From a bacterium (GTDB lineage Bacteria; Bacillota_I; Bacilli_A; Izemoplasmatales; UBA1188): a DNA stretch of 35,307 nucleotides. The position numbers were made by a program, and so were the translations under genes. This document shows positions 15,522 through 23,949 of this stretch, one piece after another (the first letter of the stretch is position 1; each line of letters starts with the position of its first letter). The stretch lies in NCBI GenBank assembly GCA_017960565.1, contig JAGCYY010000032.1:1-35307 (forward strand), given 5' to 3'. Under the pieces are notes generated by a model. It saw only the letters and a list, made by a program, of their open reading frames with translations, made no database searches and was not told where the DNA came from.

Positions 15522-16940
15522 TTATTCTAATTCTATTTTTATTAATTGATTTAACTCTACTGCATATTCAAGTGGAAGTTCTCTTGCGAATGGTTCTATA
15601 AATCCCATAATAATGAGTTCCATTGCTTCTTTTTCAGATAAACCTCTACTTTCAAGATAGAATAACTGATTATCTGATATTTTCGATACTGTTGCTTCAT
15701 GTTCAAGTGAAGATGAATTATTAGATACGATGTTTAGTGGATAAGTATCACTTCTACTATCATTATCCATAATGAGAGTATCACAAGATACACTGGCTTT
15801 AGACCCTATTGCTTCTTTGGTGATTCTTGCAGTACCTCTATAATTTACTGTACCACCTTTTCTCGCGATAGACTTAGATATTATCGATGATGAAGTGTTC
15901 TTACCTATATGAATCATTTTAGCACCATTATCTTGATACTGTCCAGTAGAACCAAGAGCGACAGATATGACAAGTCCTCTTGCATAATCTCCTTTTAGGA
16001 CGCAACATGGGTATTTCATATTAGCACCACTTCCGATATTTCCATCTATCCATTCCATATATCCTTTTTCATGTACAAGGGCTCTTTGGGTAACTAGATT
16101 GATGATGTTGTTTGACCAGTTTTGAATTGTTGAATATCTACATCTAGCATTTTTCATTACGATGATTTCAATGACTCCAGAGTGCAGTGAATCAAGAGAA
16201 TATTTTGGTGCAGTGCAGCCTTCAACATAATTTACAAATCCACCTTCATCAACAATGATCAATGTTCTTTCAAACTGTCCCATATTTTGAGAATTGATTC
16301 TAAAATATGATTGAAGAGGTTTATCTAGCTTTACATTTTTAGGAATATATATAAATGACCCACCACTCCATACTGCACTATTCAGGGCAGCATATTTATT
16401 GTCGTTATATGGGACAACTGATCCAAAATATTTTTTGAAAATCTCTGGATATTTTTTAAGACCAGTATCTGTGTCTAAGAAAATTACGCCTTGTTCCTCA
16501 AGCTCTTTTTTATTGTTGTGGTAAACTACTTCTGATTCGAACTGTGTTGATACACCAGATAACCATTTTTGTTCAGCTTCCATGATACCTAGTTTATTAA
16601 AGGTGTCTTTGATAGAATCTGGAACTTCATCCCAATCGTGTTTTACTGTGTCAGTAGATTTAATATATAGGCACATATCGTTTGGATCGACGGATTTTAT
16701 TTTATCAACTGGTCCATATGTGGGGTTTTCCATCGCAAAATAAGCTTTTAATGATTTGAGTCTATATTCGAGCATCCATTCTGGTTCACCTTTTGCTTTA
16801 GATATTTCGCGAACGATTTCTTCATTTAAACCAGTAGATACTCTTTTATATGCTTTAGCATCGGTCACAAAACCATATTTATATTCAAAATCAAGATTAT
16901 TTAGTTCATCTATTTTTGCTTGTTTCTTATCGTTCTCCAT
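15522..16940 (-). CDS. sufB: Fe-S cluster assembly scaffold SufB
   Basis: SufB is the core scaffold of the SUF system, where Fe-S clusters are built with SufC and SufD. The 472-residue length is typical. Family features include an N-terminal helical region ending in [35 protein letters not shown], the [21 protein letters not shown] strand, YVEGCTAP, and a C-terminal beta-helix with RGTARIT and SRSDTYPLN, ending with the EHEATVSKI and [10 protein letters not shown] segments. It follows sufU by 3 bp; its ribosome binding site (GAGGACAA) lies within the last codons of sufU. Confidence 0.97.
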   Translation of the reverse strand: MENDKKQAKIDELNNLDFEYKYGFVTDAKAYKRVSTGLNEEIVREISKAKGEPEWMLEYRLKSLKAYFAMENPTYGPVDKIKSVDPNDMCLYIKSTDTVKHDWDEVPDSIKDTFNKLGIMEAEQKWLSGVSTQFESEVVYHNNKKELEEQGVIFLDTDTGLKKYPEIFKKYFGSVVPYNDNKYAALNSAVWSGGSFIYIPKNVKLDKPLQSYFRINSQNMGQFERTLIIVDEGGFVNYVEGCTAPKYSLDSLHSGVIEIIVMKNARCRYSTIQNWSNNIINLVTQRALVHEKGYMEWIDGNIGSGANMKYPCCVLKGDYARGLVISVALGSTGQYQDNGAKMIHIGKNTSSSIISKSIARKGGTVNYRGTARITKEAIGSKASVSCDTLIMDNDSRSDTYPLNIVSNNSSSLEHEATVSKISDNQLFYLESRGLSEKEAMELIIMGFIEPFARELPLEYAVELNQLIKIELE

Positions 16941-16943
16941 GGT

Positions 16944-17378
16944 TTATTTGTCCTCACTTGTTAAAGTTGATAGGAGAGCTTGTGAAGATATTGATGCACA
17001 TCTAACTCTTGCAGGAAGATCTTTAACTCCATCAAACACTTGTAGTTCATCAAAATCAATAGATTCATCATATTCTTGGTTAGATACCATTTTAAGATAG
17101 TTCTCTAGAAGTTTTTTAGCATCTTCTACAGTCATTCCTTTTACAACTTCACTCATAATAGATGCACTAGCACAACAAATAGAACATCCTTCTCCATCAT
17201 GTCTAATGTCTTTTATAATTCCGTTTTCTACTAGCGATTCAACATCGATCATATCGCCACAAGAAGGGTTTTTTAAATGACACTTAACATAAGTGCTAGA
17301 ATTTGTAAGACCTTTATTTCTTGGATTTCTATAGTGATCCATTATCACTTGCCTATAGAGATTGTTTAAGTTAGTCAA
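16944..17378 (-). CDS. sufU: SufU, zinc-dependent sulfur acceptor for SufS
   Basis: SufU-type IscU-like protein that accepts persulfide sulfur from SufS in Gram-positive SUF systems. Metal and sulfur-relay ligands are present: Cys40 and Asp42 (NPSCGD), Cys65 (GEGC) and Cys127 (RVRC). Two additional cysteines (68 and 69) make a CSICC cluster that is denser than the usual single Cys. The start is TTG at 17378, supported by a strong AGGGAGG 9 nt upstream; it overlaps the 3' end of sufS by 8 bp. The next ATG (codon 13) has no such site. Confidence 0.93.
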   Translation of the reverse strand: MTNLNNLYRQVIMDHYRNPRNKGLTNSSTYVKCHLKNPSCGDMIDVESLVENGIIKDIRHDGEGCSICCASASIMSEVVKGMTVEDAKKLLENYLKMVSNQEYDESIDFDELQVFDGVKDLPARVRCASISSQALLSTLTSEDK

Positions 17379-18582
17379 TGTAGCCTACCTCCCTAAAGAA
17401 ACTTATAGTTTTTTTAACTACATCTAAGAATTTAGATACATCAGATTCATCGTTATAAAAATAGAAGCTTGCACGAGTAGATGCAGATATTTTTAAGAAT
17501 CTGTGAAGTGGTTCTGCACAGTGATGTCCCGCTCTTACTGCAATATTATTTTCAGCAAGCACACTCACAAGATCATGAGAATGAACACCTTTTATATTAA
17601 AAGCTATGATACTTGATTCTTGATTCTTATTGTAGACTTCAATCTCATCAAGCTTTAATAATTCTTTTAAAGCTAAATTTCTAAGACGTATCGATTCTTT
17701 TTCGATATTTTCTATTCCGATTTCAGATAAAAAATCGATTGTAGCACCTGATGCAAATATTTCAGCGATTGGCATTGTTCCAGTTTCAAATTTATATGGT
17801 AGATCTTTGTATGTAACGCTATTTTTTGTGACTTCATCGTTCATTTCTCCACCAAGTTCAACTGGATCAAGTTTTTCTAATAATTCTTTTTTGCCGTAGA
17901 GAATGCCAAGACCTGTAGGACCACACATCTTATGAAAACTAAATGAATAAAAATCAGTATCTAAATCTTTCATATCGAGCTTCATATGAGGAGATGCTTG
18001 AGCACCGTCAATCGATGTGATGGCACCAACCTCATGAGAGAGCCTTATTATCTCTTTAACATCTGTCTTATAACCCAAAACATTAGATACATGTGTTAAA
18101 GCTACCACTTTAGTTTTATTAGATAATACTTTCTTAAAATTATCTATTGTGATTCTTCCGTCAGCCTCAAGTGGTACAAATACGAGTTTGATACCAATTT
18201 CTTTTTGCAGATTTAAAAATGGTAAGAATGATGAATGATGTTCAAGTTCTGATGTGATCACTTCATCACCTGGTTTTAAGATCTTCTTAAGCATAAGAGC
18301 TACCATATTTAAAGAATTTGAAGCTCCACGTGTGAAGATAATCTCTTTAGAATTTGCACCTATATATTCAGCAATTTTCTTTCTTGATTCTTCTACTCTT
18401 TTTGTCGCATTAAGCGCAAGATTATAAACTCCTCTTTCAATATTGACAGAGTAGTTTAAATAATAATCGTTTATGGCATCGATTACTTTTTGTGGTTTCA
18501 TGCTGGATGCAGCACTATCTAGATAGACTAGATCTTTATTTTTTTTGAATACAGGGAATAATTCTTTCATAAATTTACTCAT
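17371..18582 (-). CDS. sufS: Cysteine desulfurase SufS
   Basis: Pyridoxal-phosphate enzyme that takes sulfur from cysteine as a persulfide for Fe-S cluster assembly. PLP Lys218 lies in SFHKMCGPTG; the active-site Cys355 lies in RAGHHCAEP, the group II (SufS) form; ITSELEHHSSFLPF is the conserved His-containing stretch. Its 403 residues are normal. The ATG overlaps the sufD stop (ATGA), showing translational coupling; a second in-frame ATG four codons on (18570) is better spaced from the AGGA and could be the true start. Its substrate could be supplied by CysK, encoded 4-5 kb upstream in another operon. Confidence 0.96.
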   Translation of the reverse strand: MSKFMKELFPVFKKNKDLVYLDSAASSMKPQKVIDAINDYYLNYSVNIERGVYNLALNATKRVEESRKKIAEYIGANSKEIIFTRGASNSLNMVALMLKKILKPGDEVITSELEHHSSFLPFLNLQKEIGIKLVFVPLEADGRITIDNFKKVLSNKTKVVALTHVSNVLGYKTDVKEIIRLSHEVGAITSIDGAQASPHMKLDMKDLDTDFYSFSFHKMCGPTGLGILYGKKELLEKLDPVELGGEMNDEVTKNSVTYKDLPYKFETGTMPIAEIFASGATIDFLSEIGIENIEKESIRLRNLALKELLKLDEIEVYNKNQESSIIAFNIKGVHSHDLVSVLAENNIAVRAGHHCAEPLHRFLKISASTRASFYFYNDESDVSKFLDVVKKTISFFREVGYID

Positions 18583-19367
18583 CCTATAGTCTTATCAAGC
18601 ATTGCCTTAACAGTTGATAAGAATTCTTCGTTATCGATTTCTTTATAGATTGGATTAATCAGTGATTTAGAGATGATTTTTAAAGCATCTTCATATGATA
18701 ATCCTCTACTCATAAGATAATAGATTTCATTAGTATCTATAGTGCCTATCGCACATCCGTGTTCAGCATGAACATCATCACATTTGATAATGAGAACTGG
18801 TTTTGCGAATATTTTAGAACATCTCGATAGAAGCATTCCTTTAATTACTTCTTTAGAACTAGAATTGGTCATATCTTTTTCGATAGTTGAGATTGCATCT
18901 CTATCGATTGTTCCATTTCCTCTTGATAGATAATACAAATATGCCTCTGATGTGGTATTTTTGTCTAAGTGATTTAGAGAAAATTTACCGGTTATATTGT
19001 TGTTTAAAACAGGAAGATATTCGTATGAATATAGATATGCATTAGTTCCTTTTAGATTTATTGTTTTATTTATTGTTGCATCTGATTCATAATAATCTGA
19101 TGTATATAGTTTCAAAGATGAATCTCGTGATACATTGATGTTTAAATCATAATTAGATGATCCATATGAAATAAATATTAATTCAACTTTAGAATTTTCT
19201 AATATATCAATTGTGATAGTTGCATCTTTTTTTATCTCGGATAAAATTAAGATTTTAGTATCAGTGTTTTTGAAAATAGAAAAAGAATAGTTATTTTCAT
19301 CGACAACTAATTTATAATATTCTTTATTTTCCTTTCCAATGATATTAGTTTCTAAAAGAGGAAGCAT
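18579..19367 (-). CDS. sufD: SufD-like Fe-S assembly protein (short)
   Basis: SufD partners SufB and SufC in the cluster-assembly complex. This copy has only 262 residues, whereas typical SufD proteins have about 420-440, so the N-terminal helical domain is largely absent and mainly the beta-helix core and C-terminal helices remain. The C-terminal signature is clear: the IKCDDVHAEHGCAIGTID segment (with the conserved His and Cys), then YYLMSRGLSYEDALKII, matching the SufB/SufD family. Its start TAATG overlaps the sufC stop. The position between sufC and sufS supports the call despite strong divergence. Confidence 0.88.
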   Translation of the reverse strand: MLPLLETNIIGKENKEYYKLVVDENNYSFSIFKNTDTKILILSEIKKDATITIDILENSKVELIFISYGSSNYDLNINVSRDSSLKLYTSDYYESDATINKTINLKGTNAYLYSYEYLPVLNNNITGKFSLNHLDKNTTSEAYLYYLSRGNGTIDRDAISTIEKDMTNSSSKEVIKGMLLSRCSKIFAKPVLIIKCDDVHAEHGCAIGTIDTNEIYYLMSRGLSYEDALKIISKSLINPIYKEIDNEEFLSTVKAMLDKTIG

Positions 19368-20173
19368 TACTTATCTCCCTTAAATGCACATGTCTCAAGA
19401 AGAGTTACTTCTTCTTTGATTCCAGCTTCTTTTTTGATTTCATCAAAACCATTTTCATCGATATAATCAAGAAGAGTGCTGTCACCTTGTTTCACGATTG
19501 TACCATCTATTAAAACAACTACTTTAGATGGTTTAATATATTCATATAATCTATGATAGTGAGAGATGACTATTAAACCCATATTGTTAGATGATTTTAG
19601 ATTGTTGATGTTTTCAGATACAATTTTGATTGCATCAACATCTAGACCAGAATCAATTTCATCTAAAATAGAGATTCTTGGTTCTAACATCTTCATCTGT
19701 AAGATTTCATTTTTCTTTTTTTCACCACCAGAAAAAGACTCGTTGACATATCTATCTGCGAGATCTTTATCCATCTTTAAATCGGCTATAGCTTTGTCGA
19801 GTTTTAATGAGAATTTGTAATATGAAATTAATTTATTTTGATTTGAATCTTTTTTATCGAGTGCTTGCTTAATAAAATCACGATTTGTGACGCCATTTAT
19901 TTCATATGGTGATTGCATTGCTAGGAATAATCCTAATCTCGCTCTTCTATCTGTCGAGAGATTTGTGATATCTTCTCCATCAAATTTGATTGTTCCTTTT
20001 TCAACTGTATATGATGGGTGTCCCATAATCACATATGCAAGAGTTGATTTACCAGAGCCGTTTGGACCCATGAGAGCTAAAACATCACCTTCATTAATTT
20101 CAAGGTTGACTCCTTTTAAAATCATTACTCCTTGAGCGCTTGCCCACAAATCTTTTACTATTAGTTTAGCCAT
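19367..20173 (-). CDS. sufC: Fe-S assembly ATPase SufC
   Basis: ABC-type ATPase that drives conformational change in the SufBD scaffold; it is cytoplasmic, not a transporter. Walker A GPNGSGKS is at 36-43, Q-loop LAMQSPYEING near residue 87, SufC-specific signature FSGGEKKKNEILQM and Walker B RISILDEIDSGLDVDA follow, and the switch His is in VISHYHRL. At 268 residues it is slightly longer than most (about 250). First gene of the operon, with a promoter just upstream and a GAGG ribosome binding site. Confidence 0.97.
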   Translation of the reverse strand: MAKLIVKDLWASAQGVMILKGVNLEINEGDVLALMGPNGSGKSTLAYVIMGHPSYTVEKGTIKFDGEDITNLSTDRRARLGLFLAMQSPYEINGVTNRDFIKQALDKKDSNQNKLISYYKFSLKLDKAIADLKMDKDLADRYVNESFSGGEKKKNEILQMKMLEPRISILDEIDSGLDVDAIKIVSENINNLKSSNNMGLIVISHYHRLYEYIKPSKVVVLIDGTIVKQGDSTLLDYIDENGFDEIKKEAGIKEEVTLLETCAFKGDK

Positions 20174-20195
20174 ACTTTAAAACCTCACAAAAAGT

Positions 20196-20224
20196 ATAAT
20201 ATAACAAAGTTATAAATAAATCAA
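20196..20224 (-). promoter_or_regulatory. Promoter of the suf operon
   Basis: On the minus strand, -35 TTGATT (20219-20224) and -10 TATTAT (20196-20201) are separated by exactly 17 bp. It lies about 25 bp before the sufC ATG and directly after the terminator of the SDR gene. I see no clear operator or Fe-S regulator site. Confidence 0.6.
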
Positions 20225-20239
20225 ACAATATGATAAATA

Positions 20240-20257
20240 GAAAGCCAAATGACTTCC
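20240..20257 (-). terminator. Terminator after the SDR gene
   Basis: GAAAGCC (20240-20246) and GACTTCC (20251-20257) form a 7-bp stem with two G-U pairs on the minus-strand RNA and an AUUU loop, followed by UAUUUAUC. The stem begins on the stop codon of the SDR gene and separates it from the suf promoter. Confidence 0.5.
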
Positions 20258-21063
20258 TATTTTACAAGTCTTAAAAAGATTTTATCTTGAAGACGTTCAG
20301 GCATTATGCCAAGAAGTTTTAATTTAAAACTATTTTTATATCTATAAATCAATTTTACTTTTTTCTTTTCAATAATCTTTGCGATTAGAGCTGCTAGTGG
20401 TTCTACTTTATTTGTTTTTGAGAGTTCACCATCCATTAAAAATTTCATTTTAAGAAGCTGATCTTTAAAATGAACTGTCGATGATACAAGTTCATCAAAT
20501 TCATGAGATGCTTTAGAAAGCATTTTGGTGTTGAGAGAACCTGCCTCAATCTTGACAACTCTTATTCCTAAATAATTAGATTCTCTTCTTAAATCATCAG
20601 AATAACATTCGACCATTTTCTTTGTCATAGTGTAATATGAGAGAAATGGTAGAGATGAATACCTAGCTACTTCACTAGACATATTTATTATTGTAGAGCC
20701 TTTATCAAGAAGGCTGTATAAACCTTTATTTATGTAATACATGCTTAAGAAATTTATTCTGATTATGTTTAAAAATGATTCAGTGCTTCCTTCAATCACA
20801 GATTCCATTTTAAAAATACCACATAGATTTATTATTGATTTTAATCTTATGTCATAAGATTTAATTAAATCGATTGTGGATTCAATTTCTTCTATATTAG
20901 ATAAATCGCATTTTATAAATTTAATATTTTCTTTTTCTGGAATTTTGTTTCCAATTATATCAATTGCGAATATGAAATAACCTTCTAAAGAAAGTTTATT
21001 TAGTAATGGCAGTCCTACTCCACCATTTGCACCAGTAAGTACAATGTAGCCTTTATATTCCAT
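20257..21063 (-). CDS. SDR-family oxidoreductase
   Basis: Short-chain dehydrogenase/reductase of 268 residues with a Rossmann fold. The nucleotide-binding TGANGGVG is at residues 10-17, an acidic residue (Asp) follows the second strand (FAIDIIG) and suggests NAD preference, CDLSN marks the adenine contact, NLCG replaces the usual NNAG, and the catalytic set is Ser in NMSSEVARYSS plus Tyr and Lys in YYTMTKK. The last 40 residues (KKKVKLIYRYKNSFKLKLLG) are basic and hydrophobic and resemble the tail of membrane-associated SDRs. The substrate is unknown. It is the last gene of the run that starts at 22908, 8 bp after the DUF1292 gene. Confidence 0.9.
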   Translation of the reverse strand: MEYKGYIVLTGANGGVGLPLLNKLSLEGYFIFAIDIIGNKIPEKENIKFIKCDLSNIEEIESTIDLIKSYDIRLKSIINLCGIFKMESVIEGSTESFLNIIRINFLSMYYINKGLYSLLDKGSTIINMSSEVARYSSLPFLSYYTMTKKMVECYSDDLRRESNYLGIRVVKIEAGSLNTKMLSKASHEFDELVSSTVHFKDQLLKMKFLMDGELSKTNKVEPLAALIAKIIEKKKVKLIYRYKNSFKLKLLGIMPERLQDKIFLRLVK

Positions 21064-21071
21064 TTATTTAC

Positions 21072-21347
21072 CTATAATTTATCGTATTCAACAAAAAGTT
21101 TTTCAATGATTTCTTCGTCGACAATCTCAATGAGTTCTTCTTTTTCTTCATCAATTAAAAATACGATTGCTTCATCATCTTCCATTCCTTCTAGAGGTTC
21201 TACAGGTTTTGCGATACAATAGATTTTATCATCTAGAGGGATGATAGCATGCTGTTCAAATTCGATTTTTTTATCATCTAGATCATAAAGAAAAAAGTTA
21301 TCATCACAATTTTCATCTAGTAAGATATCAAGCGCTGTCTTTTCCAT
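21072..21347 (-). CDS. DUF1292-family protein (91 aa)
   Basis: A small acidic protein with the DUF1292 pattern: an 'ffL.DeDg...fe.lat..ld...Y' core seen here as NFFLYDLDDKKIEFEQHAII followed by KIYCIAKPVE, and an acidic end DDEAIVFLIDEEKEELIEIVDEE is split across residues 56-79. Relatives are widespread, uncharacterised Bacillota proteins often near alaS and the Holliday junction resolvase gene; that context is absent here. The start (ATG at 21347, AAGGAAAT ribosome binding site) lies within the last codons of the VanZ-like gene, a 20-bp overlap. Confidence 0.75.
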   Translation of the reverse strand: MEKTALDILLDENCDDNFFLYDLDDKKIEFEQHAIIPLDDKIYCIAKPVEPLEGMEDDEAIVFLIDEEKEELIEIVDEEIIEKLFVEYDKL

Positions 21348-21843
21348 AATTTTTATTTCCTTTTTTTGTTTTATTTTTACTGATTATCAATAACATTATA
21401 TTTATAATAATGATTCCGGTGACTACACCATATACATCTATTAATAAATCTCTTAATTCCATCGCACGACCATCTATAAAGAACTGATGTACTTCATCAC
21501 TTAAGGCATAAAGGGAGGCGATGGAAAACGTGAGAAGAGATGATTTTATATATGAGAAATTTGTAAGATTTATTAGCATGATGATAAGAGAGATAGATAA
21601 CAATAAAAAGATTGAATAGTGAGCTAATTTTCGAATGACAAATGATACTTTATCACGATATTCTATCTTTAAAGTTTCATCCATATTGTCGTAATCTTTA
21701 TTGATTACTGATATTACAAAATCAACTACTATGCCACTCGTTTTTTCTGACTTATCACCTGATTCACTAGAAAATATGAAAATGAGAGATGCAAATACTA
21801 CGACAGGGATAATATATAGGAGCTTAATTGGTTTAAATTTCAT
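21328..21843 (-). CDS. VanZ-like family membrane protein
   Basis: A 171-residue protein with four hydrophobic segments (about 6-24, 67-90, 94-113, 137-159). It shows the VanZ-like motifs: FSSESGDKSEKTSG after the first helix, RKLAHYSIFLLLS at the second, and ALSDEVHQFFIDGRAMELRD before the last, including the conserved Asp-Glu-His-Gln-Phe. The family takes its name from a protein giving low-level teicoplanin resistance, but most members have no known role. It lies 3 bp after the Mbeg1-like gene and overlaps the next gene. Confidence 0.88.
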   Translation of the reverse strand: MKFKPIKLLYIIPVVVFASLIFIFSSESGDKSEKTSGIVVDFVISVINKDYDNMDETLKIEYRDKVSFVIRKLAHYSIFLLLSISLIIMLINLTNFSYIKSSLLTFSIASLYALSDEVHQFFIDGRAMELRDLLIDVYGVVTGIIIINIMLLIISKNKTKKGNKNYGKDSA

Positions 21844-21846
21844 AAA

Positions 21847-22908
21847 TTAGATTTCCTTATATTTTATGAAATTTGAAATGAATTTGAAGAAATATTTTTT
21901 ATTCTTATAAGATATCTTGTTTAGGTGCCTTAGAACTAGTAGCCATTGTTTTTTAGCATCCCTTAAGGTTTCTGTCTTTGTCTTAAGAATACAAGAATGA
22001 ACTTCTTCTGCGATTTTTATTTTATCTTCTTCTGGCATACTTTCAATTAGATCGACTGTCGCCTTGGAAAGTTTTTTAGCATTTTTGCTGATCGATTTGA
22101 TGGTGACAAATTCTTTTCCATCTACTTCCCAGCCAGCAGCATTGTGCTGAAAGATTTTTTTATCTTTACTTTTGACGACAATCGTTTTTCCAGCAATATT
22201 ATCAAATAACATTCCGACAACCGATTCTTCAGGAATTATTTTTGTAATTTTAGGTTCGACTTTTAATAGTTTATCTTTGTCGAGTTTTTTTCTTATCATT
22301 CCAGTACCATCATTGGAATAAATTTGTATAATTCTATCTACAATTTCATCATCTTGATATAATGCAGCATATACAGCGAGTGTTCCACCCTTTGAATGGC
22401 CAAGCACATAGATGTTTTTATTTTTGTATTTGTCAGCCATTTCTTTTAAATAATCTTTCGCGAGTGTCATCGCAATCACTGGAAATGTCGATACCATATT
22501 CAAATTTTCTTGCCAACCTGCGAATGTGTCATCTGTGCCTCTAAATGTGACAAAGATATCATCTCCACTATGAAATGTTAGAGCTGAGAATTGACATGGT
22601 TTAGTGATGTCTATTATATTTCTATAATCACTCACAAAAAGATTTGAGAATCGTTTAGATTCTTTTAACGTATAGATGAGATCAGTAGTGTCTTTAGGAA
22701 AGAAAAAATTTAAAACTATTTCACCTTTTTTAAGTCTTTCAAAAACATCATTTAAAGCATGTGAAAGCAATACCTTATCTGATGTTTTAGTTGGATCAAA
22801 ATCAAAATAAGCTATGTTTGAAAGAATTACATTATCTATTAAATTGAAAGGATCTTGGTCAAAGGATAAGTCTCCTCGCCATTTTAGATAATCAATTACA
22901 GTACTCAT
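21847..22908 (-). CDS. Mbeg1-like (DUF2974) alpha/beta hydrolase-fold protein
   Basis: A 353-residue lipase-like protein with the N-terminal YLKWRGDLSF and LSNIAYFDFD features of the Mbeg1/DUF2974 family. FVTFRGTDDTFAGWQENLNM at about 119-138 is the lipase class 3-like strand, and the nucleophile elbow GHSKGG (170-175, Ser172) is intact. A likely acid and His occur later (YSNDGTGM; FQHNAAGWEV). The C-terminal third is Lys-rich. It has no signal peptide, so it acts in the cytoplasm; the substrate is unknown. It leads a run with the VanZ-like, DUF1292 and SDR genes. The ATG has no Shine-Dalgarno sequence and lies 8 nt below a TATAAA box, so a nearly leaderless mRNA is possible. Confidence 0.85.
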   Translation of the reverse strand: MSTVIDYLKWRGDLSFDQDPFNLIDNVILSNIAYFDFDPTKTSDKVLLSHALNDVFERLKKGEIVLNFFFPKDTTDLIYTLKESKRFSNLFVSDYRNIIDITKPCQFSALTFHSGDDIFVTFRGTDDTFAGWQENLNMVSTFPVIAMTLAKDYLKEMADKYKNKNIYVLGHSKGGTLAVYAALYQDDEIVDRIIQIYSNDGTGMIRKKLDKDKLLKVEPKITKIIPEESVVGMLFDNIAGKTIVVKSKDKKIFQHNAAGWEVDGKEFVTIKSISKNAKKLSKATVDLIESMPEEDKIKIAEEVHSCILKTKTETLRDAKKQWLLVLRHLNKISYKNKKYFFKFISNFIKYKEI

Positions 22909-22943
22909 ACAATAATTTTATATTAAATTATTAAGATTTTAAA

Positions 22944-22978
22944 GAAAAAAATAAAACCAGTATACCAATACTGATTTT
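22944..22978 (-). terminator. Terminator after cysK
   Basis: On the minus-strand RNA an 11-bp stem (AAAAUCAGUAU with AUACUGGUUUU, 22953-22963 and 22968-22978) closes a UGGU loop and is followed by AUUUUUUUC. It lies 17 nt past the cysK stop and ends the serC-cysK operon. Confidence 0.85.
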
Positions 22979-22995
22979 ATTTATATAGTTTATAT

Positions 22996-23931
22996 TTAAG
23001 CTTCTTTGTTGTAAAGAGGGGTAGACAGATATCTATCGCCATTATCTGGAAGAACGACCACAATCATCTTGCCAGCATTTTCTTCTCTTTTTGCTAGTTC
23101 AACAGCGGCAAAGAGAGCTGCACCAGATGAGATTCCTGCAAATACTCCATCATAAGCAGTAGCGAGTCTTCCCATCATAAAAGCATTTTCATTTGTGACT
23201 GTGATGATTTCATCATAGATTTTGGTATTGAGAATGTCAGGGACAAAGCCAGCACCGATTCCTTGAATCTTATGTGGACCAGGAGTTCCTTTTGAAAGAA
23301 CTGGTGAAGAATCAGGTTCTACTGCAACAACCTTTACAGTTGGTTTTTTACTCTTAAGATATTCTCCTGCACCAGTTATTGTTCCGCCAGTACCAACACC
23401 GGCTACTAAGATATCTACTTTTCCATCTGTATCTTCATAGATTTCAGGCCCTGTGTGAAGTCTGTGAGCTTGCGGATTAACAGGGTTTACAAATTGACCT
23501 ACGATGATGGAATCTTTGATTTCATTATGTAGTTCTTCAGCTTTAGCGATTGCACCTTTCATGCCTTTTGCACCTTCAGTTAAAACAATTTCAGCACCAT
23601 ATGCTTTAATTAGATTTCTTCTTTCAACTGACATTGTTTCTGGCATTGTGACAATTAATTTATATCCCTTTACTGCAGATATAAAAGAAAGACCTATTCC
23701 TGTGTTGCCTGATGTTGGTTCAATGATTGTTGAACCTTTCTTTATAATACCTTTCTTTTCGTAATCTTCAAGTATTTCTTTTGCGATTCTATCCTTCACT
23801 GAACCTGCAGGATTGAATCCTTCGATTTTCGCAACTATTTTTGCTTTAAGATTTAATTCCTTTTCTAAATTTTTAAGTTCAACTAGTGGAGTGTTTCCTA
23901 CTAGCTCAAGCATCGATCCGTAGATTTTCAT
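22996..23931 (-). CDS. cysK: Cysteine synthase A (O-acetylserine sulfhydrylase)
   Basis: Cytoplasmic PLP enzyme that makes cysteine from O-acetylserine and sulfide. The PLP lysine is Lys46 in GSVKDRIA; substrate-loop [12 protein letters not shown], the phosphate-binding [10 protein letters not shown], and EPDSSPVLS are all present, as is GISSGAA near the end. The 311-residue length is standard and there is no CBS domain. The ribosome binding site AAGGAGA is 13 nt from the ATG, a long spacing. It closes an operon that also makes serine; the serine acetyltransferase that would link the two is not in the window. Confidence 0.96.
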   Translation of the reverse strand: MKIYGSMLELVGNTPLVELKNLEKELNLKAKIVAKIEGFNPAGSVKDRIAKEILEDYEKKGIIKKGSTIIEPTSGNTGIGLSFISAVKGYKLIVTMPETMSVERRNLIKAYGAEIVLTEGAKGMKGAIAKAEELHNEIKDSIIVGQFVNPVNPQAHRLHTGPEIYEDTDGKVDILVAGVGTGGTITGAGEYLKSKKPTVKVVAVEPDSSPVLSKGTPGPHKIQGIGAGFVPDILNTKIYDEIITVTNENAFMMGRLATAYDGVFAGISSGAALFAAVELAKREENAGKMIVVVLPDNGDRYLSTPLYNKEA

Positions 23932-23949
23932 AATTTATAGTATTTCTCC

